Shown in pieces: positions 53,616 to 62,282 of a stretch of DNA of 64,000 bases. Origin of the DNA: Fodinibius sp052060035 (GTDB lineage Bacteria; Bacteroidota; Rhodothermia; Balneolales; Balneolaceae). Each line of letters begins with the position of its first letter. Positions within the stretch are counted from its first letter, which is position 1. The position numbers and the translations under genes are program-made. The stretch spans positions 248,001 through 312,000 of the forward strand of contig NZ_JBPOEA010000001.1 of NCBI RefSeq assembly GCF_052060035.1, in the 5' to 3' direction. The notes beneath the pieces are model-generated. The model made no database searches. It was given only the letters and a program-made list of their open reading frames with translations, and was not told where the DNA came from.

Positions 53616-55503
53616 CGATCGTAATAAATATTTTAGCAGACACCTCTTTGGGGCCGGTCTGGAATGTCCGGTAAAGCTTTATTACTACCGGCAAGGCTAT
53701 CCCCAAAATAAGCAGTCGCGACCATTTATAGAACACGCGATCTATAATAAGAGATTGCTTACGGCTTTAGCTCGTTCCGTTTATTCCAACGGAATATTGG
53801 TAAATGAGAAGCAGGTAACCAAAGCATCTGATAAAACTGCGCAGTTTTTGCAGAGTGATGAGGTTGTTGTTTTTGATGCAGTATTTGAGCATCAGCAGAT
53901 GATGGCGCGTTTGCCCATCGTGCATAAAGCAGGTAATCAGCTAACGGTTTTTTATATCCGTACCAAAGCATTTGATTCCCGTAAACACAGCATTACAGAT
54001 GCCGAGGGGCAAATCAATAGTAAATGGGAAAAGTATCTGTTGGATTTAGCTTATCAGATATATCTGGTTTGGAAGAATTGGCCTAAGGCGGACATCCGGG
54101 CAATACTGGTTATGCCGGAAAAGTCGAGCAACGCATATACCGATGATCTGCCACTGTTATTGCATCCGTTGGATAATAGGGCTAAAGCCGAATCCATTGA
54201 TGCTTCCAATCAGGAATTGTTGGCCAAATTGGATGTTTCTGAGGTAGTTAAGAAATTGATAGGAAACACTGGCTTTGCTGAACAATATCTTCCCAAACCT
54301 TCGGTGGAAGATACATTGAATTTTTTTCGTTCGGTCTATTTTGGAGATGAAAAACCGGCTACGGAGGTCGGTTTAAAGTGTAAAAGATGTGAATTCCGTA
54401 TTGAGTCGGAGAGAATTAGTAACGAAAAAAAAAGTGGATTTAACGAATGTTGGTCCTCAGTAATGCCGGTAGAAAATCCATCCGAAAATCACATTTTTGA
54501 TTTAATAGGTCCGGGTACCAATCGGCGACTTTCTAATGGCAATTTTGACCCAAAAGATATTCCTACTGATTCTATTTTCAGTTCCGCAAGTGTTATGAAA
54601 TCGGAGGGACGGATTTCTCAGGAGATGCGCCAGGCGTTGCAGGTTCATAAGAAGAAGGATGAAGAGGTTCCTGAGGAAATTATCCGACCTGATTTATTTG
54701 AAGAGCTTGAACGGTGGCAATTTCCATTACATTTTCTTGATTTTGAGGCGGGCAACTATGCCGTACCGGTCCGTAAAAATCGCAGGCCTTACCATTTAGT
54801 TGTTTTCCAGTTTTCGTGTCATACGTTGTATCGGGATGGATCCTGGAAACATAGAGAGTGGATTGATGATTTCCGGAGTGGCTACCCCAATTATGAACTG
54901 ATCAGAAAGTTGAAGCAGGTCCCCGATATTGAAGAAGGGACTATCGTACAATATTCCAACTTTGAACGGAATGCCTTAAAAACAATCCGGTCAGAGTTAC
55001 TGCATGAACAAGATGTAATTGCAGATGCGAATAACCTTAACAACTGGATTGAACAGATTATAAATCGTCACGATTCTTCACACTCTCAGCCACCCTATAT
55101 TGCCGATTTAAGTCGCCTGGTAAAGAATTATTATTACAATAGGGAGATGGAAGACTCCCTAAGTATCAAAGATGTACTTCGTTCGGTTATGAGCCATAGT
55201 CCCTATCTGAAAAATATCTATTCAAAACCGTATTCGAGCAGTAATTTTGATCAAATTATTTGGTGGCAATCCAATGGGCATGGCGGAGCACGTAATCCTT
55301 ACTCAATCCTGACAGAGACCGGGGATTCGCCTATACGTCGTGGCACGGAGGCGATGGTGGTGTACGGCAAAATGATAGCACAGGAGTTGCCCCCCGAAAA
55401 GCGTAACGCCTATCAAAATGCGCTGCTGAAATATTGCGAACTTGATACGTTAGCTATGATGATGATATATCAGCACTGGCAGAAAAAGAGGCAAGAATCC
55501 TAA
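53602..55503 (+). CDS. DUF2779 protein: degenerate Cas4/RecB-like domain, Fe-S cysteines and RNase H-like DEDD exonuclease domain
   Basis: A 633-residue predicted nuclease. The N-terminal part has the Cas4/RecB-like opening ECPVKLYYY (C22) and, ~240 residues later, C260, C263 and C283; together these match the four-cysteine Fe-S 'staple' of Cas4 and AddB. The nuclease core between them seems altered: where relatives carry an R-x-D motif and an E-V-K motif, this protein reads ARLPIV (102-107) and FYIRT (117-121). The C-terminal half (~374-633) is RNase H-like with FLDFEAG (D380, E382), ADL (D502) and YCELDT (D615), and looks intact. The gene overlaps murB by 14 bases. Likely DNA repair or nucleic-acid processing; not linked to CRISPR here. 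Confidence 0.75.
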   Translation: MAWFNDRNKYFSRHLFGAGLECPVKLYYYRQGYPQNKQSRPFIEHAIYNKRLLTALARSVYSNGILVNEKQVTKASDKTAQFLQSDEVVVFDAVFEHQQMMARLPIVHKAGNQLTVFYIRTKAFDSRKHSITDAEGQINSKWEKYLLDLAYQIYLVWKNWPKADIRAILVMPEKSSNAYTDDLPLLLHPLDNRAKAESIDASNQELLAKLDVSEVVKKLIGNTGFAEQYLPKPSVEDTLNFFRSVYFGDEKPATEVGLKCKRCEFRIESERISNEKKSGFNECWSSVMPVENPSENHIFDLIGPGTNRRLSNGNFDPKDIPTDSIFSSASVMKSEGRISQEMRQALQVHKKKDEEVPEEIIRPDLFEELERWQFPLHFLDFEAGNYAVPVRKNRRPYHLVVFQFSCHTLYRDGSWKHREWIDDFRSGYPNYELIRKLKQVPDIEEGTIVQYSNFERNALKTIRSELLHEQDVIADANNLNNWIEQIINRHDSSHSQPPYIADLSRLVKNYYYNREMEDSLSIKDVLRSVMSHSPYLKNIYSKPYSSSNFDQIIWWQSNGHGGARNPYSILTETGDSPIRRGTEAMVVYGKMIAQELPPEKRNAYQNALLKYCELDTLAMMMIYQHWQKKRQES

Positions 55504-55518
55504 ATTTTTGTACAGGAA

Positions 55519-55547
55519 CATATATAAATTGTGTACATTTATATATG
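55519..55547. repeat. AT-rich perfect palindrome before the M48 protease gene
   Basis: CATATATAAA and TTTATATATG, a perfect 10-base inverted repeat with a 9-base loop, lie 15 bases after the DUF2779 stop and 29 bases before the M48 start. It could be a hairpin at a transcript end or an operator over the M48 promoter. Confidence 0.45.
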
Positions 55548-55576
55548 GTTACTACCGAATTTAATTCATCAAAGAA

Positions 55577-57064
55577 ATGATACCTTCTCTAAGATTATTT
55601 ATCACGGCCCTTGTACTTTCATTTTTTATAAGTTCTTGTTCTGTTCAGAAAAGTCCTATTACCGGATCTAAAAGAGCTTATGGTTACAGCTGGCAGCAGG
55701 AATTACAGATTGGGCAGGAGGCTGATCAACAAATTCAACAGCAGTATGGAGTTTATGATGATAAAGAGGTACAGCAATATGTTGAGCGTATTGGGCAAGA
55801 GGTGCTGGAGGTTAGCCATATGCGGCGCGAAGATGCCGATCCTCAATATCGGAATACAGAATTCTATTTTCGAGTTTTGAATAGCCCGGTGGTAAATGCT
55901 TTTGCTTTACCCGGTGGATATATTTACGTCACTCGCGGATTGCTGGCTCATCTTGAAAATGAAGCACAACTTGCTGTGGTACTTGGCCACGAAATAGCCC
56001 ATGTGGCGGCACGACATGCCTCACAGCGTGCTCTTGAACAGCAATTGGGACAAATTGCATTGATTGGCGGTGCGGTTGCCGGTGAAGAATTGCTTGGAGT
56101 GCCGGGACAAAGTGTGCTGCAACTGGGAGGTCAGGCCGCTCAATTTTTATTCCTGAGCTACGGACGTAATGACGAGCGCGAATCTGATGAGCTGGGGGTA
56201 GAATATGCCGCTATGAAAAAATATGAAGCTGAAGATGGTGCCGGTTTCTTTTCTGCTTTGGAACGAATTTCAAACCAGTCGGGGCACACTATTCCTACGT
56301 GGCAATCATCGCATCCCGATCCCTCCGAGCGAGCCAAACGTATTCCCGAACTGGCCGAACAGTGGCGCCAAAGGGGATATGAACAGAATGTTGAAAATGC
56401 CGATGAGTATATGAAGGTGATTGATGGCATTATTTACGGGGTAAATCCGCGAGAAGGTTTTACTGAAAATGGTGTGTTTTATCATCCGGATTTAAAGTTT
56501 CTGTTTGATTATCCGGATAAATGGGAGGTCGTAAATCAGCCTACTCTTGTTGCCGCGGTTAGTCCGGAGCAGGATGCCATTTCACTTATGGAAATCGATG
56601 CTAATGCTGATTCGCCGCAAACATCGGTAATGAATTATGTCAGTCAGGATGGCTTTACCGTACAGTCGAAGCAGTCTACCCGGCAAAATGGATTAAATGG
56701 TTATCGGGCGATGGCTACTGCTACGACTGAAGATGGAACCCAGTATCGTTTTTTAGTGTACGCTGTTACGTATGATGGCAATATCTATCGTTTCACCAAT
56801 TATAGTCTGGCTGACAAATTTGGCATTTATCAACCAAACTTTGAGCAAACCAGCTATTCGTTTGAAGAGCTTACCGATCAGGATAAGTTGAACCGGAAGC
56901 CAGTTCGCCTGCAAACAAAAAGGATGGATCGATCGCAGCCACTGTCGTCACTTACAGATAATTTACCAATGGATATAACGTCTGAAGATGTGGCTATCAT
57001 CAACCAGATTGATGACGATGCAACAGTTGAACAAGGAAGTTGGATTAAGATTCCTCGGCAATAG
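55577..57064 (+). CDS. M48-family metalloprotease lipoprotein (BepA-like) with LysM-like tail
   Basis: A 495-residue lipoprotein (lipobox Cys21, FISSC) with a zinc protease domain: HEIAH (H138, E139, H142) in VVLGHEIAHVAARHA, with the third ligand in ERESDELGVEYA. Periplasmic M48 proteases such as BepA survey outer-membrane protein assembly. In place of a TPR domain, this protein has a ~200-residue region of unknown fold and a C-terminal segment (~460-493) resembling a LysM repeat: DVAIINQIDDDATVEQGSWIKIP-like spacing, shown here by AIINQID and GSWIKIP. That suggests peptidoglycan contact, but the LysM match is by eye. A palindrome precedes the gene. Confidence 0.85.
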   Translation: MIPSLRLFITALVLSFFISSCSVQKSPITGSKRAYGYSWQQELQIGQEADQQIQQQYGVYDDKEVQQYVERIGQEVLEVSHMRREDADPQYRNTEFYFRVLNSPVVNAFALPGGYIYVTRGLLAHLENEAQLAVVLGHEIAHVAARHASQRALEQQLGQIALIGGAVAGEELLGVPGQSVLQLGGQAAQFLFLSYGRNDERESDELGVEYAAMKKYEAEDGAGFFSALERISNQSGHTIPTWQSSHPDPSERAKRIPELAEQWRQRGYEQNVENADEYMKVIDGIIYGVNPREGFTENGVFYHPDLKFLFDYPDKWEVVNQPTLVAAVSPEQDAISLMEIDANADSPQTSVMNYVSQDGFTVQSKQSTRQNGLNGYRAMATATTEDGTQYRFLVYAVTYDGNIYRFTNYSLADKFGIYQPNFEQTSYSFEELTDQDKLNRKPVRLQTKRMDRSQPLSSLTDNLPMDITSEDVAIINQIDDDATVEQGSWIKIPRQ

Positions 57065-57138
57065 TTGTAAATGAGAGATGAGTTTTTCGAACTCGTTATT
57101 TAATACTCATTTTGCCTTACTTTTAAAGAAATAAGCAA

Positions 57139-57146
57139 TATCTTTG
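57139..57146 (+). promoter_or_regulatory. TAnnTTTG -7 box for purB
   Basis: TATCTTTG, identical to the guaB box, ends 40 bases before the purB start. A TTTG lies 24 bases upstream (57111-57114), slightly farther than the usual spacing. Confidence 0.5.
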
Positions 57147-57176
57147 GACGAACTTTCTATTTAAATAAAGTCCAAA
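57143..57176 (+). repeat. Inverted repeat overlapping the purB promoter
   Basis: TTTGGAC (57143-57149), which includes the end of the -7 box, pairs with GTCCAAA (57170-57176), just before the start codon. It could be a repressor site over the transcription start or a leader hairpin that hides the ribosome-binding region. Confidence 0.35.
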
Positions 57177-57186
57177 TTTATTAGCA

Positions 57187-58482
57187 ATGATTGAGCGATA
57201 TTCCCGTAAGGAGATGGCCGATATCTGGTCGCTGGAAAACCAATTCCAAGCGTGGTTGGAGGTTGAGCTGGCTGCTTGTAACGCCTGGAGCAAGCTGGGT
57301 AAAATTCCCAAAGAAGATGTCGACAAGCTCTACGAAAAGGCATCATTTGATGTAGATCGGATTAAGGAAATCGAGAAACAAACACGTCACGATGTAGTAG
57401 CTTTTACGCGATCTGTCTCGGAGTCGCTCGGCGAAGAGAAAAAGTGGGTTCACTACGGTCTTACCTCCACCGATGTTGTAGATACGGCCAATGGATATCG
57501 CTTGAAACAGGCTAACAAGATCCTGCGAAAAGATATTCAGCATATCATTGATGTACTGGCTGAGAAAGCTAAAAAGCACAAATACACTGTGATGATGGGG
57601 CGTACCCACGGGGTGCATGCTGAGCCCACCACATTTGGACTTAAATGCGCGCTCTGGTATGCAGAGATGAAGCGGAACCAAGAGCGGTTTGAGAAGGCAG
57701 CCAAGAATGTGGAGTTTGGAAAGATGAGTGGCTCGGTGGGAACCTTTGCCAATATTCCCCCGGAAGTTGAAGCATCGGTCTGTGAAGAATTAGGACTTTC
57801 TCCAGCCCCAATATCTACGCAAACACTGCAGCGGGATCGGCATGCAGATTACATATCTACGCTGGCACTTATTGGGTCAACGATGGAAAAGATGGCGGTG
57901 GAAATACGACATCTGCAGCGTAGCGAAGTGCGAGAAGCGGAGGAGTTTTTCCGGAAGGGACAGAAGGGATCATCCTCGATGCCGCACAAGCGGAATCCGG
58001 TCAGCTCAGAGAATATTTCGGGGTGTTCACGTGTGCTACGCGGTTATATGATGTCGGCTTATGAAAATATTCCGCTCTGGCATGAGCGCGATATTTCTCA
58101 CTCATCCGTTGAGCGCATCATTCTGCCTGATGCTACGATTTTGCTGGATTATATGCTTAATCGTTTCTCGGGGGTAGTCGAAAAGCTTACGATTTTCGAA
58201 GATAATATGCACGACAACATCTATAAAACGTTTGGGCTTACGTTCTCACAGCGCGTATTGCACAAACTGATTGATACCGGCATGTCGCGTGAAAAAGCTT
58301 ACGACACTGTGCAGCCGCTGGCGATGAAGGCTTGGGAGGAAAAGACGATGTTCCGTGATCTGGTGGAGGCTGATGAAACGGTACAGGCCAATCTCACTGA
58401 TGAGGAAATTGAGGAGGCTTTTGATCTGGATCACCACACCCGGAATGTGGATCGTATTTTTAAACGTGTGGGATTAGAATAA
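57187..58482 (+). CDS. purB: Adenylosuccinate lyase
   Basis: Cleaves SAICAR and adenylosuccinate in purine synthesis. The 431-residue protein starts MIERYSRKEMADIWS, as in the Bacillus-type enzyme, and has the fumarase/aspartase-superfamily signature SSSMPHKRNPV (flexible catalytic loop with Ser) and the GRTHGVHAEPTTFG histidine region. Monocistronic by appearance; the LuxE-like gene starts 87 bases downstream. Confidence 0.96.
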   Translation: MIERYSRKEMADIWSLENQFQAWLEVELAACNAWSKLGKIPKEDVDKLYEKASFDVDRIKEIEKQTRHDVVAFTRSVSESLGEEKKWVHYGLTSTDVVDTANGYRLKQANKILRKDIQHIIDVLAEKAKKHKYTVMMGRTHGVHAEPTTFGLKCALWYAEMKRNQERFEKAAKNVEFGKMSGSVGTFANIPPEVEASVCEELGLSPAPISTQTLQRDRHADYISTLALIGSTMEKMAVEIRHLQRSEVREAEEFFRKGQKGSSSMPHKRNPVSSENISGCSRVLRGYMMSAYENIPLWHERDISHSSVERIILPDATILLDYMLNRFSGVVEKLTIFEDNMHDNIYKTFGLTFSQRVLHKLIDTGMSREKAYDTVQPLAMKAWEEKTMFRDLVEADETVQANLTDEEIEEAFDLDHHTRNVDRIFKRVGLE

Positions 58483-58569
58483 CAGGGATTTAGCAGATTA
58501 ATACAGGATTTTGGCAATGGTACTTTGTAGAGCTATACGTAGCTTAGTGGCAGGTTTAAATATTATTAT

Positions 58570-59565
58570 ATGAATAATTGGGCAAAACTTATTTTTTCGG
58601 GAGAACTTTCATTTGAGGAGAAAGCCAAGGAGGTTTTCGAATACCAGTTTGAGAACAATGTGGTATATCAGAGATACTGCAAGGCTTTGAATATCGATTT
58701 GAAAGTAGCTCGGGATGATCCCAATAGTATACCATTATTGCCCATCAAAGCATTCAAAGATGCAAAAGTCACAACCCATCCCGAAGAAGAGCCTGAGGTT
58801 GTATTTAAAAGCAGTGGGACTTCCGATATGCAGCGGAGTATTCATCGGGTGTATGATTCTACGCTTTATGAGCAGTCGCTGTTAAAGGGATTTCGTCAGT
58901 TTTATAACTTGGATAATGCTGTAATTTGGGGCTATACGCCGGGCTATGCTGACAATCCACATTCCTCACTGATCTACATGATCCAAACCCTAATTGAGCA
59001 GGATAACAGTGGATTAAGTCGATTTTTACCGCTGGACGAGCCAGTGAATCCCGGTGCAGTGAAAGAAGTTAAGCGGCAAGAGAAACAGTTAATTTTATTC
59101 GGTGCAGCCTTTGGGTTAGTCGACCTACTGGAGATTGAAGAGCTTAAACTGCCCTCTAATAGTTTTATTATTGAGACCGGAGGAATGAAAACCCATCGTC
59201 GCCAGCTTTCGCGTGCGGAGCTGCATCGGCAATTGGAAAAAGGTTTTGGACTGGATGGCAGTCGTATTCATTCCGAGTATGGCATGGCCGAGCTGTTAAG
59301 TCAGGCGTATGCTTCAGGGGGGAAGTGGTTTTCTACTGTCCCGTGGATGGAGGTTACGATACGCGATCCTGAGAATCCAAAGAACATATTACCGCCATAC
59401 AAAGAAGGATTAATTGGTGTGATTGATCTGGCAAACATTCACAGCTGTTCATTTTTGTTAACGGGAGATAAAGGTGTGATGGATAAAAAAGGTCGCTTTC
59501 AGGTGCTGGGACGATGGAATCCCAAGGATTTACGTGGCTGTAATTTTCTAATTGACGAAGATTAA
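58570..59565 (+). CDS. LuxE-like acyl-protein synthetase
   Basis: A 331-residue ANL-like enzyme of the LuxE family, which activates a fatty acid with ATP and passes it to a cysteine for reduction by LuxC. The adenylate-binding segment FKSSGTSDMQRS and HSEYGMAELLSQAY are visible. A cysteine lies near the C-terminus (C324 in LRGCNFLIDED), in the place of the acyl-accepting cysteine close to the end of Vibrio LuxE. The LuxC-like gene follows 36 bases later. No luxA, luxB or luxD is nearby, so light emission is not implied. The product is likely a fatty aldehyde or other reduced acyl group. Confidence 0.82.
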   Translation: MNNWAKLIFSGELSFEEKAKEVFEYQFENNVVYQRYCKALNIDLKVARDDPNSIPLLPIKAFKDAKVTTHPEEEPEVVFKSSGTSDMQRSIHRVYDSTLYEQSLLKGFRQFYNLDNAVIWGYTPGYADNPHSSLIYMIQTLIEQDNSGLSRFLPLDEPVNPGAVKEVKRQEKQLILFGAAFGLVDLLEIEELKLPSNSFIIETGGMKTHRRQLSRAELHRQLEKGFGLDGSRIHSEYGMAELLSQAYASGGKWFSTVPWMEVTIRDPENPKNILPPYKEGLIGVIDLANIHSCSFLLTGDKGVMDKKGRFQVLGRWNPKDLRGCNFLIDED

Positions 59566-59601
59566 ATTAAGGGCGCATAGATTTAAAAGACAGTTACCTT
59601 T

Positions 59602-60675
59602 ATGACCGATACCGAACAACGAATAACAGCCTTGCTTAAAGCTTCTGAAAATTGGCTCAGCGATGATAATCACTACCTGTTGGACGCCATCGACCGCACC
59701 GTGCGAGAAGGGTATTTTAGCTTGGAGGATGTAAAACATAGCATTCGGACGATAAAGCAAAGCATTAATCGGAAGTCGATCGAGGAGTGGATTAACCGTG
59801 CTGGGATAACTGACAAGCAGGATGCATCCGGCAATAATATACTTTGCCTGCATGCCGGAAATTTGCCGCTGGTGGGCTTTCAAGATGCCTTTGCTACGCT
59901 CTTGAGTGGTGCTCGTTATACAGGTAAAATTTCGCGCAAGGACCCGTACTTATTGCCTACTTTTTTAAATGAAGTTAAGAAAACCGATGTATGGTCTGAT
60001 CGGGACGTGCAATGGACACATCGTCTGGATGATTTTGAAGGAATGCCGCATGATAAAATTATTTTTGCAGGATCAGAATCATCAGTGCCGGAGGTAAAAC
60101 AGGCTATTCAAAGGTTGAATTTAGCGAAAAAAGATGCAGGATTTCTGATTCGTACCGCTCATTTTTCAATGGCTTATTGTGATAAAAAGGATAAACAGAC
60201 CATGCAAAATTTGACGGAAGCTATATTCCGGTATGGTGGAAAAGGGTGCCGATCGGTTGCCATTGTGGTTTCTCCTTTTTCTTTGGATGAGATTCAGGAA
60301 GAACTGATAGATCAAGTTAAACGCTTCTGGGTCGAAAATCCTCAGCACGATTATCCATCTCCAAAACTTAAGCAACAAGTTGCTTATAATATGGCCGTTG
60401 AACGACCCCAAGTCTGGTTAGAGTACTTTTTGTTGCAACAGGGTGGGTTGGAGTTAGATCAAGATTTTGTATGCTACTGGGTACAGGGTGATGAGCCAGC
60501 CGTGGCAGAGTTGGCTCGATATTACGAATCCCAACTCCAAAGTGTTTATGTAACTGATTCTAAAGTGGAAATTTCTGGAATTGAGCACGAAACAGAATTA
60601 TTGAACAATGCTCAAGAACCATCACTGTCATGGAAACCCGATGGCGTAGATACGTTAATGTGGTTAACTGAGTAA
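59602..60675 (+). CDS. LuxC-like acyl-CoA/acyl-protein reductase
   Basis: A 357-residue NADPH-dependent acyl reductase of the LuxC family (aldehyde-dehydrogenase fold). The HAGNLPLVGFQDAFATLLSG segment and FAGSESSVPEV (nucleotide region) are family-like, and the catalytic cysteine is C216 in GGKGCRSVA, matching the active-site context of LuxC. At 357 residues it is shorter than Vibrio LuxC (~480), as in other non-luminous Bacteroidota homologues. It is paired with the LuxE-like gene upstream, and its stop codon is one base from that of the converging amine oxidase gene. Confidence 0.85.
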   Translation: MTDTEQRITALLKASENWLSDDNHYLLDAIDRTVREGYFSLEDVKHSIRTIKQSINRKSIEEWINRAGITDKQDASGNNILCLHAGNLPLVGFQDAFATLLSGARYTGKISRKDPYLLPTFLNEVKKTDVWSDRDVQWTHRLDDFEGMPHDKIIFAGSESSVPEVKQAIQRLNLAKKDAGFLIRTAHFSMAYCDKKDKQTMQNLTEAIFRYGGKGCRSVAIVVSPFSLDEIQEELIDQVKRFWVENPQHDYPSPKLKQQVAYNMAVERPQVWLEYFLLQQGGLELDQDFVCYWVQGDEPAVAELARYYESQLQSVYVTDSKVEISGIEHETELLNNAQEPSLSWKPDGVDTLMWLTE

Positions 60676-60676
60676 G

Positions 60677-61732
60677 TTATGGATTGGACGCTATAAGTTG
60701 GTTAACTGTTCGTTGAGCACTTTCCAGCGCACCATCCATGTAGCCGGGGAATTCATTTGCTGTTTCCGATCCTGATATAATTAATCGGTGATCCCAGTAT
60801 GGAGTTTGAAAAACAGTATGTCCGTTATGTTGATGAGGAAGGATATGCGTCTCGTAGCTTGCAAAGCTAAAGGGTTCATTCTTCCATACTGTTTCGTGAT
60901 AGGAGAGATAGTTATCAATTTTTTGACCGTAAAACCTGCGGAGCTGATTGAGTACTAACTCTTTTCGCTCGTCTCGAGATACCGAATAATAAGCTTCGTT
61001 CATGAATCCCTTTAAGGCGTATCGGGATTGTTGCTCATCGGAGTGGTCGTACATCTCAGTGACGGGACCTACATTACTGAAAATTGTGCCACTGGAACTG
61101 TCGGCTCTCCAAAATGGATCTTCAAAAGTGAGAGCAACTTTGATTGATTCAGCCATCCAGGTATGTGTTTCTTCTGCGGTATCAACAAGAGTATCTGGCA
61201 GAGTAGGTTTAAATGCAATGGAATCCACCAATAGTTTGGGTGGCAGCGTACTGATAACGATATCCGCTCTAAAATGTTCGGTACTTGTTTTCACGGCAAG
61301 AGAACCCTCATTTTTATGGATGGATGTAACTTGCTGGTTCAGCAATATATTGCTTTGCTGTAATTGGTCATTTAGTATTTGAATCAATTTGTCTGTACCG
61401 CCCTTAATACGATAGCTGGGTTCGTCGTTGGATGGCAAATCAACAAGTTGCGGCGGCGAAATGGACATAGGCTCATAATATCCCTTACTGCCCATATACT
61501 GTTTGTAAATACTTATATTGAGTTCATCCAGGAGGTCAGTTAAGTGCTGATGCTTTTTGCCCAGCCAAGTTGCCCCCATTTCGATGGGAGCTTCGTTCTC
61601 GGTGCGGGATGTGTAAATACGTCCACCGAGCCGGTCTCGTGCCTCAAGGATGTTAGTATTAAACCCCTCTTTTTCAAGTAGATATGCCGTGGTTAATCCG
61701 CATAAGCCACCACCGATGATGATAATATTCAT
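60677..61732 (-). CDS. Flavin-containing amine oxidase-like protein
   Basis: A 351-residue FAD oxidoreductase. The dinucleotide-binding motif IIIIGGGLCGLTTAYLLE is at the N-terminus, followed by the amine-oxidase family segment EARDRLGGRIYT. The C-terminal FAD-contacting GSETANEFPGYMDGALESA is typical of monoamine oxidases. It is shorter than most (~450), lacking part of the substrate domain. Substrates could be amines or a carotenoid-like compound; the sequence does not decide. The cupin gene lies 14 bases upstream and probably shares its transcript. Confidence 0.85.
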   Translation of the reverse strand: MNIIIIGGGLCGLTTAYLLEKEGFNTNILEARDRLGGRIYTSRTENEAPIEMGATWLGKKHQHLTDLLDELNISIYKQYMGSKGYYEPMSISPPQLVDLPSNDEPSYRIKGGTDKLIQILNDQLQQSNILLNQQVTSIHKNEGSLAVKTSTEHFRADIVISTLPPKLLVDSIAFKPTLPDTLVDTAEETHTWMAESIKVALTFEDPFWRADSSSGTIFSNVGPVTEMYDHSDEQQSRYALKGFMNEAYYSVSRDERKELVLNQLRRFYGQKIDNYLSYHETVWKNEPFSFASYETHILPHQHNGHTVFQTPYWDHRLIISGSETANEFPGYMDGALESAQRTVNQLIASNP

Positions 61733-61746
61733 AAATATTTATCGCA

Positions 61747-62076
61747 TTAATTGCCGAATACAATTGTGATAAGTAGGATAGTATCTTCTTTTACACTATA
61801 CGAAAAAGGTTGTCCCTCTTTTAAATAGAGCCAGTCATCCTTGATAAGAGTTTCTGCTTTGGAGTCAATGTGAAATAGAATTTTCCCTTTTAGACACAGG
61901 GCAGATATTTCGCTGTCAACAGAATGCTGTTCAACGGTCTTTCCCTTAGGGAGTGCCATGCGAATGACTTCCATCTTATCAGTTTTTACCAACGCATAGG
62001 TGGTGTCTACTTTAAGTTCTTCGCGCAGTGTTTGTAGGTTGATACGATCCCCTGATTTTACGTGTCCGTAACTCAT
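61747..62076 (-). CDS. Small cupin-like protein
   Basis: A 109-residue single-domain protein with a cupin-like beta-barrel pattern: RMALPKGKTVEQHSVDSE, CLKGKILFHIDSKAE, LKEGQPFSYSVKEDT. The His in EQHS is the only clear metal-ligand candidate, so metal binding may be weak or lost. The start is the ATG at 62076, because a GGAGG (62083-62087) sits 6 bases upstream; an in-frame TTG at 62082 would touch it. It probably forms an operon with the amine oxidase gene. Function unknown; related small cupins often sense or bind small molecules. Confidence 0.7.
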   Translation of the reverse strand: MSYGHVKSGDRINLQTLREELKVDTTYALVKTDKMEVIRMALPKGKTVEQHSVDSEISALCLKGKILFHIDSKAETLIKDDWLYLKEGQPFSYSVKEDTILLITIVFGN

Positions 62077-62082
62077 AGTCAA

Positions 62083-62087
62083 CCTCC
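62083..62087 (-). promoter_or_regulatory. Strong Shine-Dalgarno site of the cupin gene
   Basis: GGAGG on the minus strand, 6 bases before ATG 62076. It decides the start codon and is unusual here, since most genes in the window lack a clear Shine-Dalgarno sequence. Confidence 0.75.
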
Positions 62088-62282
62088 GGTCATTTGGTGG
62101 AAATAGTTACTAATAATCTACTTAGAAAAGCCCAATGGATAAAGTAAATTCAAGCAAATTTTAAGCTCTACAATCAAAAATAAATTATTTTTTATCCCCG
62201 TAGCTGGATTAAAGTAAACGGTATTAGGTAAATGAGTCCAAGCAGGTATACCGAGGATAGTTTAGAAAAGAAACACAATTTG

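Noticed and set aside
53602..55503. CRISPR-associated Cas4 and a CRISPR locus
   Set aside because: No repeat-spacer array or other cas genes are visible; the protein has the DUF2779 layout with a C-terminal RNase H-like domain and overlaps murB.
58570..60675. Bioluminescence operon suggested by LuxE and LuxC homologues
   Set aside because: No luxA, luxB or luxD is present, and such pairs occur in non-luminous bacteria.
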